Part shown: piece after piece, positions 42,421-52,139 of the stretch
Numbering within the stretch: position 1 is the stretch's first letter
How the letters are laid out: every line of letters starts with the position of its first letter
Program-made: the position numbers and the translations under genes
The notes under the pieces: model-generated
What the model was told of the DNA's origin: nothing
The model's database searches: none
The model's input: the letters and a program-made list of their open reading frames with translations, nothing else
Assembly: GCF_947242115.1 (NCBI RefSeq)
Contig: NW_026602913.1
Location: forward strand, 1 to 64,000
Length of the DNA: 64,000 bases
From: Biomphalaria glabrata
Lineage: Eukaryota > Mollusca > Gastropoda > Planorbidae
Direction: 5' to 3'

Positions 42421-42867
42421 CCTTTACCTTTACCTATCTCTTGGTCTGTTGAACCTTTGGGGCAACAGACAAGACTTGTCGACCGTCTTTCTCCATTCCT
42501 CCCTTTCTTTTGCCTTGTTTAGAACCTCTCGCTCAATGGCAGGCGCGTCCATTCTTTTATGTTGTCCTCCCATCGCTTTCTCTGTCTGCCTCTTCTTCTT
42601 TTCCTGGTACTGTTCCCCGAAGAAAGATCTTTGCGAGCCCCGTAGATCTTGTAATATGGCCATATTTAAGCTTTCGTCTTTTTACAATAGTTAGCAGGTC
42701 ATCATGGGCTCCGATCGCTGCAGTAAACTTGTCTTTGATCTCTTGGTTTGTAACGCGGTCTTTAAATGTGATGCCTAGGATCCTTCTGTAGCATCTCAAT
42801 TCCATTTGCTAGGATCCTCCTCTCTAGCTCTGCATTTTTATACGCTTGCGAGTTGTGGACTTTGAAT
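42421..42867 (-). mobile_element. RTE-like LINE C-terminal fragment with inverted 5' piece (family L-C)
   Basis: The minus strand reads AELERRI, MELRCYRRILGITFKDRVTN, AAIGAHDDLLTIVKRRKLKY, GHITRSTGLAKIFLRGTVPG and, in another frame, EVLNKAKEREEWRKTVDKS. This is the common C-terminus of RTE-like LINE polyproteins. From about 42829 to 42867 the plus strand instead encodes SAFLYACELWTLN, the residues that should directly precede AELERRI, so the 5' piece is inverted. At least one frameshift is present. Confidence 0.8.
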
Positions 42868-43216
42868 TACTAAGTTATTCTTGCAAATTAAAAAAAAAAG
42901 AATAATATATTCATTTTCTGTAAATCATAATCATATTATATCAACAATTGTCAAAACCATCGGACTTTCACTTTAATAAATTTTGTAGGATAACTGCAGA
43001 AAAAATAAGTATAGACATTGAAAGTGAACTGGATAGATGTTGCTTATAAGCTAGAGTAAATAGTTCACCATGAAGATTTCTGAAAATAAAAAGCGGCTGT
43101 ATTGCAAGTGATCCTGGGAAGCTTATTAGACAAGTTCTGAAATCAGAATTAATGTTCCATGTGTTCCATGATTTGCAAGTCTTTGTTTAACTTGGGTTAA
43201 TAGTTCTGATGGAGGT
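42868..43216. other. AT-rich spacer, nothing recognised
   Basis: No gene or repeat family was recognised. Confidence 0.35.
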
Positions 43217-43440
43217 GGGGTGGCTGAGTAGAAAAAGCACAACTTGGCTTCCAAACAAGGGTCACGAGTTCAAACCCTGGTTAAGACTGGGATTTTTTTT
43301 TATTTTGAGGATATTTGGTTGAGCAGAAAAAGCACTTGGCTTTCAAACCAGGTCCCGGGTTCAAATCCTGGGGAAGACTGTGATTTTTAATTTCAGAATC
43401 CGGCGCTTCTGAGTCCACCCAGCTTTAATTAGTATAGTGT
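43217..43440 (+). mobile_element. SINE S1 with two tandem tRNA-like heads
   Basis: First head: GTGGGGTGGCTGAGTAGAAA, ACGAGTTCAAACCCTGGTTA, AGACTGGGATTTTTTTTTAT. Second head, 97 bp on: TTGGTTGAGCAGAAAAAGCA, CCCGGGTTCAAATCCTGGGG, AAGACTGTGATTTTTAATTT, followed by GAGTCCACCCAGCTTTAATT. The copy ends before the conserved core. Both heads share the AGAAAAAGCAC variant, so the second arose from the first or both from one source. Confidence 0.8.
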
Positions 43441-43581
43441 GCGTGTGAAGTTTTCTTGTTTAAACGTTATGTTTTTAGGTATAGGAAGTGGTTTGTATTG
43501 GGCATGTTTTGATTTGTTCATTCATTTACTATCTCATGTTTTGTACATATTTAAAATATTAGGTCTATTGTATTTAGCCAG

Positions 43582-43640
43582 AAGCGTAGCTAGCCATGTA
43601 GCTAGCCATGTGCGGCACTCCGATCATAAAATCTCGAAGC
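43582..43640 (+). mobile_element. TIR-element end related to 56595
   Basis: CAGAAGCGTAGCTAGCCATG, with a 12-bp TAGCTAGCCATG duplication, then TGCGGCACTCC, resembling the start of the element at 56595. The other end was not found. Confidence 0.4.
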
Positions 43641-44009
43641 TGGTGTTCCATTAGTATAGCTCCATGGTTTTCATGCAAACATTTTTGAATAGGCGCTAAC
43701 AACATCTAGCCCTGCTGGTTTTTATTTGTTTCGATCGCCATCAAAATCCCTGAGACTTTCAAGAGTCAGATCTATTTCATGCTTTTTGGTCTGACTTTTG
43801 AAAGAGATGAATAAAGTGAGGCGGAAATCGGGATTTTACCAGAATTTTTGACAGCAAACTCGGAAGATCTCTCTGTTCTCTTTCATCTCTTTGTTTAAAG
43901 AGTTTCCTTATTCAGACAAAACCTATGGCCTGGTAGAGTTGAACTATCCTCTTAACATAATCAACTATGGTAACAAACAGATTTCCAGATACCTGCACAC
44001 CCAGGAGAG
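43641..44009. other. Spacer, nothing recognised
   Basis: No gene or known repeat was seen. Confidence 0.35.
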
Positions 44010-44300
44010 GACGAATAGGAGGACAAAGTTTTACAAAAGAGGACAAAAAGAGGACGAAGCTTGATGAAAAAGAAAAAAAAAGAACAATAGAAGACAACGC
44101 TTGACAAAGTATGATTGAAAAGAGGACAAAGCTTGACAATGGAGGACAGTTTGACAAAAGGTAAAAAAATGAGAACAGAGCTTGATAATAGAGGACAAAA
44201 CGAGGACAAAGCTTGGCAATAGGTGACTAAATGAGGACTGAGCTTGACAATAGAGGACAAAAGGAGGACAAAGCTTAACAATAGAGGACAAAATGAGTTG
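44010..44300. repeat. Degenerate minisatellite, AGAGGACAAA-rich
   Basis: Units of about 30-35 bp built from AATAGAGGACAAAA, GAGGACAAAGCTTGAC and variants. Long antisense open frames here come from the repeat and are not genes. Confidence 0.85.
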
Positions 44301-44794
44301 GATTTTCGGAAGTCTATTTTGCTTTTATCTATATTTCTTTACCACTCCGTGCACGCAAAAGTGTGAGTTATTAAGAACCTTAAGTCGTGTAGTAAAAAGC
44401 TAAATAGGCCTACATTTTCTCCAAGATTTATTTTTTCCAAATCTCTTCCATGCAAACACATTGACACTGGAAAATTATCTCCCCATTTGTTTTTTTTTTT
44501 TTATTTTATATCTTCTTTGTCTTATAGGAGAAAGGGAAAATAAGATAAGATAAATGTTTTATAAATGTATTATAAATGTATCTTGTACCTTCTCACGCGA
44601 GATTTTTTAGCGGAATCTGATACAACCCACAAGCATCGAGACGAAGGTTTTATCAAACAGATTCGTAACAACAAAATAATTAAAAGTACTCCCTTTTACA
44701 ACTTCTAGAGCGATTATTCCCCTCCAAATAATTAATGAATGTTAGATTAAAAAACACTGGAACATTTTTTACCCCTCCCCAATCCCCCTTGCTG
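44301..44794. other. AT-rich spacer, nothing recognised
   Basis: No gene or known repeat was seen. Confidence 0.35.
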
Positions 44795-45010
44795 TTGACG
44801 CTCGTTGACTTGTAGCACCAAACTGCTGGTAGACATCTATAGGCGTAATATATCTTGACTAATACAACTTTAAATAACTTCCTTTCGTGAACGAAACAAA
44901 ATAAAACTTTTATTAAAATATTGACAAAATCTAGTTGATGTGAGATTTAAAAAACCTTTCAGTCTCAGGTTCTGGAGTCGTCTGTCCTAATTAAGACCGC
45001 TGACGACAAC
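44795..45010 (+). repeat. Interspersed repeat R4, copy 1
   Basis: Shares ATTGGCGTAAT-like, ACTTCAAATAACTT, TTTCGTGAACGAAAC and GGAGTCGTCTGTCC-type blocks with 46490-46661 and 47857-47940. Type unknown. Confidence 0.55.
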
Positions 45011-45134
45011 GCCACCTACGTTGCATCATTCGCACGATAACATCTCACGCTAACATCTCCCCATCTTCACCATAAATAAACACACACACACACAATTTAT
45101 AACAACCCTTACACCCCCCCCCCCCCGAGAAAGA

Positions 45135-45260
45135 ATCCTCTTGGACCGTTGGGCCATCATGCAAGGTTTGTCGACCGTCTTTCTCCATTCCACTTTGTTT
45201 TTTTTTGCTTTAGATAGAACCTCTTTCAATAGCAGGCCCGTCCATTCTTTTATGTTTCTA
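45135..45260 (-). mobile_element. LINE L-C 3' fragment
   Basis: AGGTTTGTCGACCGTCTTTC, TCCATTC, AGAACCTC and GGCCCGTCCATTCTTTTATG match 42446-42565 in the same orientation. A CA microsatellite (45077-45094) and a C-run (45113-45126) lie upstream. Confidence 0.7.
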
Positions 45261-45334
45261 GAGTTAATGTCTATGATTATTTATATTCAATTTTCGTGGA
45301 ACGAATTCAGGTCAAATGATCTCTATTTACCAAG

Positions 45335-45530
45335 CGTATATCAACTCATTCTTGTCTGTCTGTCTATCACGTAAAAAAGATTTTACACGTTATTTCTCCT
45401 ACACCCATTCTCGGATCAAGTTAAAACTTTGCACAATTATTCATTGGCATAGACAAAGCATGAATCAATAATAAAAAAAACAATTAATAAATTAATTAAT
45501 GCTAATTAATTATTTTGCTTGATACCTACA
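45335..45530 (+). repeat. Interspersed repeat R2 copy
   Basis: GTATATCAACTCATTCTTGT, a CTGTCTGTCTATC stretch, TTACACGTTATTTCTCCTAC, ACCCATTCTCGGATCAAGTT and ACTTTGCACAATTATTCATT, then TAATTAAT words. A good copy. Confidence 0.75.
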
Positions 45531-45660
45531 AGGAAAGCTGAGCCTTCAGTATTCATAGATATGGATAAATATGTAGGGTTTTGTCCTCTTAGATAATTGT
45601 ACACTTTTTTTCTCACACACCCATTCTCAGCCTTAAACAATTCATTCTTTATTTTTTAAA

Positions 45661-46108
45661 AGGTTCACAGACTAGTGGTTCACAGACTAGTAGTTCACAG
45701 ACTAGTGGTTCACAGACTAGTGGTTCACAAACTAGTGGTTCACATACTAGTGGTTCACGACTAGTGGTTCACAGACTAGTGGTTCACGACTAGTGGTTCA
45801 CAGACTAGTGGTTCACAAACTAGTGGTTTACAGACTAGTGGTTCACGACTAGTGGTTCACGACTAGTGGTTCACGGCTAGTGGTTCACAGACTAGTGGTT
45901 CATAGACTAGTGGTTTACAGACTAGTGATTCACGACTAGTGGTTCACAGACTAGTGGTTCACAGACTATTGCTTCACAGACTAGTGGTTCACGGCTAGTG
46001 GTTCACAGACTAGTGGTTCACAGACTAGTGCTTCACAGACTAGTGGTTCACGGCTAGTGGTTCACAGACTATTGGTTCACGACTAGTGGTTCACAACTAG
46101 TGGTTCAC
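45661..46108. repeat. Minisatellite, 15-bp unit carrying ACTAGT, about 30 copies
   Basis: Tandem GGTTCACAGACTAGT with a 13-bp variant GGTTCACGACTAGT-type and others. Each unit carries the palindrome ACTAGT. Confidence 0.95.
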
Positions 46109-46119
46109 TGGATAGTAAC

Positions 46120-46400
46120 ATAGTGTTAATATTTTCGTCTCCAGTCCATATATATCGCAGGTTAAGGTGACATTCGTTCTGGTGGTAGAGGAGCCAGCCA
46201 TTTCTTGTTTGGCACGCTTTTCTTTCAGAGCTGAGGCCCATGTTCTTATGTTCCCTGTACTTCGCTTTCTTGGTCACCATCTCTCTCCAAGAAGTGCAGT
46301 CTAGGACGAAGTCTTCCCAGTGGTCAGTATCAATGTCCACTGCTTTTAGGTCGCCTTTGACGTCATCCACAGATCTGAGATGGACATGTATGATAAAAAA
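46120..46400 (-). mobile_element. RTE-like LINE C-terminal fragment
   Basis: The minus strand reads VDDVKGDLKAVDIDTDHWED, FVLDCTSWREMVTKKAKYRE and HKNMGLSSERKACQTRNG, with a degenerate RYIWTGDENI where the C..C..H finger should be. This is the RKDLKA...WE.LA.DR..WR region of RTE-like polyproteins. Confidence 0.75.
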
Positions 46401-46489
46401 AAAACAATCATTGTACTGCGTATGTGTGTGCTTGTGTGTACTGTACAAATTATACATGATTTGATGATAGTATGTGTTGTTGCCCGTTT

Positions 46490-46656
46490 TTAAATTCAGC
46501 ACCAATCAGCTGGCAAACTAAACGGCTATTGGCGTAATGTATCTAAACAAATAAAACTTCAAATAACTTGAATAACTTCATTTTGTGAACAAAACTAGAT
46601 AGAAATGCATTTTAATATAGACAAAATCAAGTTAATATGAAACCAAATACATGGAG
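46490..46656 (+). repeat. Interspersed repeat R4, copy 2 (split by the solo LTR)
   Basis: CTATTGGCGTAATGTATCTA, AACTTCAAATAACTTGAATA and TTTGTGAACAAAAC match 44795-45010. R4-like sequence resumes at 47857-47940 (CCTTTCAGTCTTATGTTCTG) after the LTR insertion. Confidence 0.5.
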
Positions 46657-46661
46657 TAGAC

Positions 46662-47811
46662 TGTCGCAGTTATCTATGTAACTGTATAGTAGAATTAGTT
46701 CTCTAATTGATAGTGCGGCGTTGATCACTATATTGATGACGTCATTACATTATTAATATTTTCTGTGTAGACTAGAGGACTGAGCTTTTGTTGCTTGTCA
46801 CAACTTCTAGTGACGTAAATTTAGTGTGTGTGTGATTTGCGTCATTTATCGTCTAGTACAGTCTCTCCATTGTTTTGTACGTTGATACAGATAGACGTTT
46901 TTTTTGAGAGCTCTGGAATTTCTCCTTGGTTTTTGTTATTGGATAGCCTTAGCATTTGCCTTGGACATTTTCTTGTTGGATTATCTTGACCCCTGTTTAG
47001 GGTGAGTTTTATTTTTCATTGTATAGTTTTTCTATTTGAATTCGTTCGTATTTGTAAGTCTATAATTAGACTAGATATAGATGATTAGAAGAATCCTTTC
47101 TTTTATCTTCTATAGGGTTTTAGTGTCAAGACTTGTTTATTCAGTCTCAGTTCTATATTGAGAGTACAACTGTAGGTCTACAGTCTACAGGACTGAGGTC
47201 TTTCTCTCAGTTGGTCGTCTGGTGTGCACGTGGATTTGTACATGAGTCTGAGGTTCAAGATTCCAGACTGCGGGTTGCAGTGGTCAGACCTGATGGTGTA
47301 GTGTCAACTATGAACTTCTACTTTTTGGAATTGTCATCAGTGGACAGTACCTGATCTAGAGGCTAGATCTACATATATTACCAGTTGTTGTTTTTGAGAT
47401 TGAAGGACTATGTGATCCATTGAACTACTTATTATATTTAAGGTAATATACTATGTGTTTCATAATTATATGAATGATTTTTATCTAAGGAGACTAACTG
47501 GATCATTGTAGATTACATATTATTACATATTGATATTTCATACTATTATTATCAGTCATCATGAATCAGTCATTTGTAAATATATCACAAGAATAAATTT
47601 TATTGTTATTTACATCATACACTTAGTTTATTAGTTTATCTACAACTATATGTGTATGATGTGCTTGTCAGGCTGAACTTGAGCCAAAATATTATAAGTT
47701 CAGAAAATAATAACAATAATACAAATTGAAATAATATTTAATATTAATAAATATTTGCATTGGAAATATATAATAATAATTTGATAAATACAATAATACA
47801 AGAACCTGACA
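46662..47811. mobile_element. Solo LTR of an LTR retrotransposon, with CRE/ATF-type sites
   Basis: A 1,150-bp fossil LTR opening TGTCGCAGTT and closing CCTGACA (TG...CA ends), flanked by perfect 5-bp duplications TAGAC at 46657-46661 and 47812-47816. No internal region or second LTR is present, so it is a solo LTR left by LTR-LTR recombination. Near its left end are TGACGTCA (46737-46744), TGACGTAA (46811-46818) and TTGCGTCA (46837-46844), all CREB/ATF-type words. An AATAAA lies near 47593. The family cannot be named from the LTR alone. The exact duplication suggests an insertion that is not very old. Confidence 0.75.
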
Positions 47812-48067
47812 TAGACTTTAGTAAGAATATTTCTTAACATGATTTAACTCACTACAATAACACAACCTTTCAGTCTTATGTTCTGGAGTCGTCTCCCCTA
47901 ACCAAAACTTGATAACGACAGCGCCTATTTAGTTGATGTAAATCAGGTAGGTTAATTTAGGTGATGTTATTTAGATGGCGTTAATTAGGTGATGTTTATA
48001 AGGTAATGTTAACTAGGTAATGTTAATTAGGTGTTAATTAATTAGGGGAGGTTTTCCTTGTCTGTAT

Positions 48068-48215
48068 TTGCCAAATACGAGCTATAAATCTACAAATAGA
48101 AAACAAAACCTGTATAAATACTCAGAAAGACACAGATATAAAGGTACATTTCTTATTCCATATACTGAGATATACATATACAAATTCTCCATCTTTCCTA
48201 GTGCTATTTGAGCAT
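48068..48215 (+). mobile_element. LINE 3' fragment (838-1358 family)
   Basis: Decayed coding for the ACTCAGAAAGACACAGATAT, AAAGGTACATTTCTTATTCC and CTAGTGCTATTTGAGCATGG stretch, equivalent to the YSERHKDKGTFLVPYA...SA region. It is interrupted at 48215 by a CAGTGGCACAAAGG sequence that may be a hAT end. Confidence 0.65.
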
Positions 48216-48689
48216 GGTATCAGTGGCACAAAGGGGTTCAATGAACCCGGGACCACGACCATCAGGGGACACAGCCTGTGACGTAGCAACACTAGCTCAA
48301 CGGGGTTTATTTCACTTGAGCCCATGACGGATGACAAAAAGGGGCCACATGAGATTTAGGGGATGATATCAAAGTGAAAAAAAAACTCTTTTGTAAGAAC
48401 CGATTAAAAAGTAGAATCTACAAAGCTTCCTCAAAATGTTCTTAACTTTCTACCCAAAACGTTATATTCGTTTTAAAACATTAATCAGTGTTTTTAAGCT
48501 AAAGTCAGCGTACTAGCGACTTAAATTACTTCATTGTAAGAATTTACTCTCAACCAGGTTAATAGTAGCGGTGGCTAGCACTGATCGTGCATTTGAGGTA
48601 ACAATAGTTGCTTGATCATTCCACTCTGTTTCTTCTTCTGTATATTTTATAAAACCATGAATAGTATTCAAGGAATGGGGGGGGGGGGG
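48216..48689. other. Spacer, possible hAT-derived, no gene
   Basis: Begins with CAGTGGCACAAAGGGGTTCA. No matching terminus was found. A G-run lies at 48679-48689. Confidence 0.35.
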
Positions 48690-48939
48690 CAGGGCCCTAT
48701 GCGAAACGGATTGAGCGGGGCCCAGTCTGTGTAGGGATAAGAATAGTAAGGGAAAATTATGATTATTGGTTAAATATGCATGAGTAAATGCATGACGCGT
48801 AGGACGTAATCATCTTCTTTTTAAAGTAACGTCTGTAATATATAAGATATAAGATTATGATCTAGAATTAGCGCGGGGCCTAAGAAAGTGCAGGGCCCAC
48901 TGCTGAGGCATAGGTTGCAATGGCCTCACACCGGCCCTG
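48690..48939 (-). mobile_element. hAT-like MITE (family M3) with nested LINE tail
   Basis: In reverse it begins CAGGGCCGGTGTGAGGCCAT and includes AGCAGTGGGCCC, GGCCCCGCGCTAATTCTAGA and, at the far end, CCCTACACAGACTGGGCCCC. These blocks recur in the same order in 50981-51748. A LINE 3' tail (48764-48856) interrupts it. Confidence 0.7.
48764..48856 (+). mobile_element. LINE 3' tail nested in the M3 element
   Basis: ATTGGTTAAATATGCATGAG, ATGCATGACGCGTAGGACGT, ATCATCTTC and AAGTAACGTCTGTAAT, ending ATATAAGATATAAGATT, is the 3' tail of the 838-1358 LINE family. Confidence 0.85.
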
Positions 48940-49289
48940 GGTGGGGGGGGGGGGAAGAGTTTGGTTAAGAAAATATTTATGTGTTGTAGAGAAAGAGAAA
49001 ATGGAAATGGGAAGAGGGTTGACAATAACATTTTAGTCTATAGGGATAGTCCTGATGGTCAGGAATCCAAATTGTGACATACTTGCTGATTATTCAATTT
49101 TCTGAAAGCTCAATTTGTTTCTTTTTTGCTATAACTATAACATAGTTAATTATAGGTATTTTGTATTAACACTTCGCTGAATTCTGGGACTTAAGTCAGA
49201 GATCTAAACTGACTTCTTTCTGATGTGTTTATTAAAAAAACAAACTTTTGCACTTAGAGGGCCATATGAGACATTTGTATATAATGTTC

Positions 49290-49990
49290 TGCTTATTGTC
49301 CAGTGCACAATTGTAAGCGCAATCAACGATGTGTTAAAAATGTTGGAAAGTTAGCAGCAAGATCTACATAAAGCAGATAGACAACTGTAGAAGATCTATA
49401 ATGAAATAAATAATTAGAGAATGACTTTTTGAGTGTAAGATAAAAGGGGCTGCTAAAGTAGCAGAACTTTTAATTGTTGATGCAGTTTTTTCCCTCTACA
49501 CCAGGGGTTCTCAACATGTGGGTCTCGACCCCCTTGGGGGTCGATTGACCATTTGCCAGGGGTCGCTTAACACCATCGAAACTATGGATTGTTATTGCCT
49601 ACTCTTCTATTGCTGTATGTGTGTGTCGGGGGGGGGGTCGCGGCAGAGTGGGATTGTAAAAAGGGGTCGCCGAGCTTAAAAGGTTGAGAACCGCTGCTCT
49701 ACACGATTGCGGAAAGTTAAGAAGCTATTTGATGAGCCTACTACTAATGACCAAGAAGAGAATACTCAAAAGAAGACTTTCAAATTCAACGCATTTTACG
49801 GTACTATTGATGTCATTGTTTCTCAGTAACATGACGAATTTCATGGGCATAAAAAAGTGGTCAAAATGTTTTAGTATTTGAAGCCCATTTCATTTCCAGT
49901 ACTAACAGCAAAGAGTTGGAGGACGTCAACATTCTTCTAGTCTTATCTCTGACTCAGATGATATTTTTCTATGAATATTGTTCAGAGATA
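49290..49990 (+). pseudogene. hAT transposase remnant (ZMYM1-like), split by a MITE
   Basis: Before the MITE the frame gives TIVSAINDVLKMLES; after it, RLRKVKKLFDEPTTNDQEEN and KFNAFYGTIDVIVSQ, then HDEFHGHKKVVKMF. This resembles the KRKRFFDE...F....FY..ID.....L..RF segment of hAT transposases of the ZMYM1-like group. Several stops interrupt it. The N-terminal zinc finger and the catalytic RW/dimerisation region were not seen. The MITE 49502-49696 cuts it in two with an intact target duplication. Confidence 0.6.
49502..49696 (+). mobile_element. hAT MITE (family M2), nested
   Basis: 195 bp with ends CAGGGGTTCTCAACATGTGG and GGTTGAGAACCGCTG and perfect 8-bp duplications CTCTACAC (49494-49501 and 49697-49704). 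It is a close relative of 36193-36389. Confidence 0.95.
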
Positions 49991-49994
49991 AAGT

Positions 49995-50264
49995 ACAGTT
50001 CCCCTTTTAGACCATACGGTCAATAGGGAAGATGATGTTATAAGTCATCAGTTTCTTTGGCCAACGGTTAACGAGCAGGGTGTCATGTGGCCAGCACAAA
50101 GACCATGCTCCTTTACTGTCCCCAACGGAAGTCAGGTATTCATTAGAGGGTGTACTCAGGGGCGCCCTGATAGTCCCGAACTCAAATCCCAGTCATTACC
50201 GGGATTCGAACCCAGGACCCCAGGTTTGGAAGCTAAGCCGTTTAACCATTCAGCCGCCGCGCCC
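49995..50264 (-). mobile_element. SINE S1, full length
   Basis: In reverse: GGGCGCGGCGGCTGAATGGT, CCTGGGTTCGAATCCCGGTA, ATGACTGGGATTTGAGTTCG, GTCTTTGTGCTGGCCACATG, CACCCTGCTCGTTAACCGTT and GGTCTAAAAGGGGAACTGT. Confidence 0.9.
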
Positions 50265-50387
50265 ATATTGTTCACAGATACAACCCATCCAAAGAAGCCT
50301 TTAATGACATATCAAGTCTGTGTTCAATACGAGATATGGCTAGGTTTTTTTTTTAATTAATACGCGAAGCTAGATTGGATTAGGCCA

Positions 50388-50419
<32 letters not shown>

Positions 50420-50733
50420 TGAGAAGCAACTAGATCTATATTAGTTTCCGAGTTAAACATACATCTATTGAAGATAAAAAGTCACTCTGCGCTCTCGATT
50501 TAATCATGTATTTACAATGTGTTGATGAATTGTGTCGAGTATATTACAAAATGTTCGCCAATTTAAATTTTAAAAAATTATTAAGAATTCGGGCCGTACT
50601 TTGGGCATCCCTGGTATAAAGCATTTGATAATTAACGTCCTTTAGTTTGTGGATTACCTACCCCTGCCTGCTCCCCTCTCCGGCAGAAAAGAAAAACAAG
50701 TTTTTGTCTCCGTTGTGGTCTTACATTGCGTCA
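50265..50733. other. AT-rich spacer with a 30-base T-run
   Basis: A long T-run at 50385-50414 and no gene. A short TTCTTTTCTGCCGGAGAGGGG-type patch has no recognised role. Confidence 0.4.
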
Positions 50734-50741
50734 CAATAACC

Positions 50742-50934
50742 CAGGGGCGTAGCTAGGAATTTTCCATTGTTTTGGGGTCAGGGTAGGCTTGACTTCTTTG
50801 GGGGGCCATTCATTTTGCGTAATATTTATTTTTTTAATGTAAAAAACACTAATTTGGAGGCACCCCTCAAGTGGGGGCCCGCTAGGAATATTCAAATCCT
50901 CCCACCTCCTCACACGACCCTAGCTACGCCGATG
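50742..50934 (-). mobile_element. hAT-like MITE (family M1)
   Basis: Ends CAGGGGCGTAGCTAGGAATT and CCTAGCTACGCCGATG, flanked by CAATAACC and CCGTAACC (6 of 8 identical). Internal ATTTTGCGTAATATT and CTCAAGTGGGGGCCC are the reverse complement of parts of 8053-8238, so the two are one family in opposite orientation. Confidence 0.75.
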
Positions 50935-50980
50935 CCGTAACCCTTAGTTACAATCACATTGGGATTGTTCCCTGTTTGTG

Positions 50981-51748
50981 TATACAGGGCCGGCCTCAGG
51001 CCACTGCCACCTATGCGGTCGCAGTGGGCCCCACACTTTCATAAGCCCGCGCTAACTCTAAATCTCCTGAAAACTCATGAAAATCTTCAGGAAAAAGACA
51101 AAATTATCGTTTTGGTGTGTCATTATTATGGAAAACGCCAATTCTACGCGCGATATAAAAAGGCATTGTAAGCTTTCGTCTAATAAAAATACTACTAATT
51201 TTAACCTAAAGCGTTAGTTCCTTTACTTTTGTTTTTTTACTATAAGAGTCACTGGCATATACATATATATGTAAAATATAGATGTAAAATATCCATAGAC
51301 ATAAATAAATATAGACTGGAAAAAGGAAATAACTTCATGTAACTTGAAAACATGTACATCTATTGTATTCGGATTTCCGAATTCTGAAAAATTGAAAAAT
51401 TTCATGATCTTCAGTCTTAGAGATTAAACAAAACTCCTAGACATAAATAAAGTACACAGAAATGCAAGTCACAAATTTTCATTTCATAAAACTCTATTAT
51501 CGGCCAGTCTATATTTATTTATGTCTATGAAAATATCTCGATCTCTTAAAAAAAAAAAGAATAAAAGTGATATTTTTTAAAAACTCTGATCGTGATTTTG
51601 TACGTAGTAACGAAAGAATAAAATGCGATGACACATTTATTTTCCAATACAAACTCTTAATTGTCACTTATTATCCGTATCCCTACACAGACTGGGGCCC
51701 GCATACTCCGATTCGCATAGGGCTCTGCAATAGTTAGGATCGGCCCAG
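50981..51748 (+). mobile_element. hAT-like non-autonomous element (family M3)
   Basis: Begins (TATA)CAGGGCCGGCCTCAGG and ends GGATCGGCCCAG, with TGTTTGTG directly before (50973-50980) and after (51749-51756), a perfect 8-bp duplication although in GT-rich sequence. GTCGCAGTGGGCCCC, GCCCGCGCTAACTCTAAATC and CCCTACACAGACTGGGGCCC are shared with 48690-48939. No transposase is seen inside. Confidence 0.75.
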
Positions 51749-51818
51749 TGTTTGTGTGTGTGTGTGTGTGTCACGTGCTGTGACCTGCATAAAAGTTGTG
51801 TAATCTCCGAATGAACTC

Positions 51819-52003
51819 TGTTACGTGCGCATCTTAGTGTGAATGTGAAATGGTGCGATTGCGTGTTGAAAGGAAAGAAGAACCGAAATGGAGGACTATG
51901 AACAAGAAAGTGTTTTCAGTGTTAATAAAGATTAAAGTATTTATAAACTGTGATTTTGTCGTTTACATGTCTAAAGAGTCTCATCCAATATGAAAACGTA
52001 ACA
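51819..52003 (+). repeat. Left LTR (185 bp)
   Basis: Starts TGTTACGTGCGCATC and ends AAAACGTAACA, so TGTTACG/CGTAACA are terminal inverted heptamers. An AATAAAGATTAAAG stretch in the second half is a likely poly(A) signal region. Confidence 0.93.
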
Positions 52004-52139
52004 AGTGGCGCCCAACGCAAAGGTAAAACCCAAGTATCCCTCTATACACAGGGGATCTCCTGTCAGCAGACAGTAGAGATAGTAAAGTCTAGATCTAGAG
52101 ACAGGAGAACATTCGATTCGATATTATTAGTAATCGACT

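Noticed and set aside
43912-44291. Minus-strand hydrophobic frames (VLYCQALSS repeats), like membrane proteins
   Set aside because: Antisense reading of the AGAGGACAAA minisatellite.
47133-47354. 73-codon open frame inside the solo LTR
   Set aside because: No domain and no sign of coding; LTRs of this length often contain chance frames.
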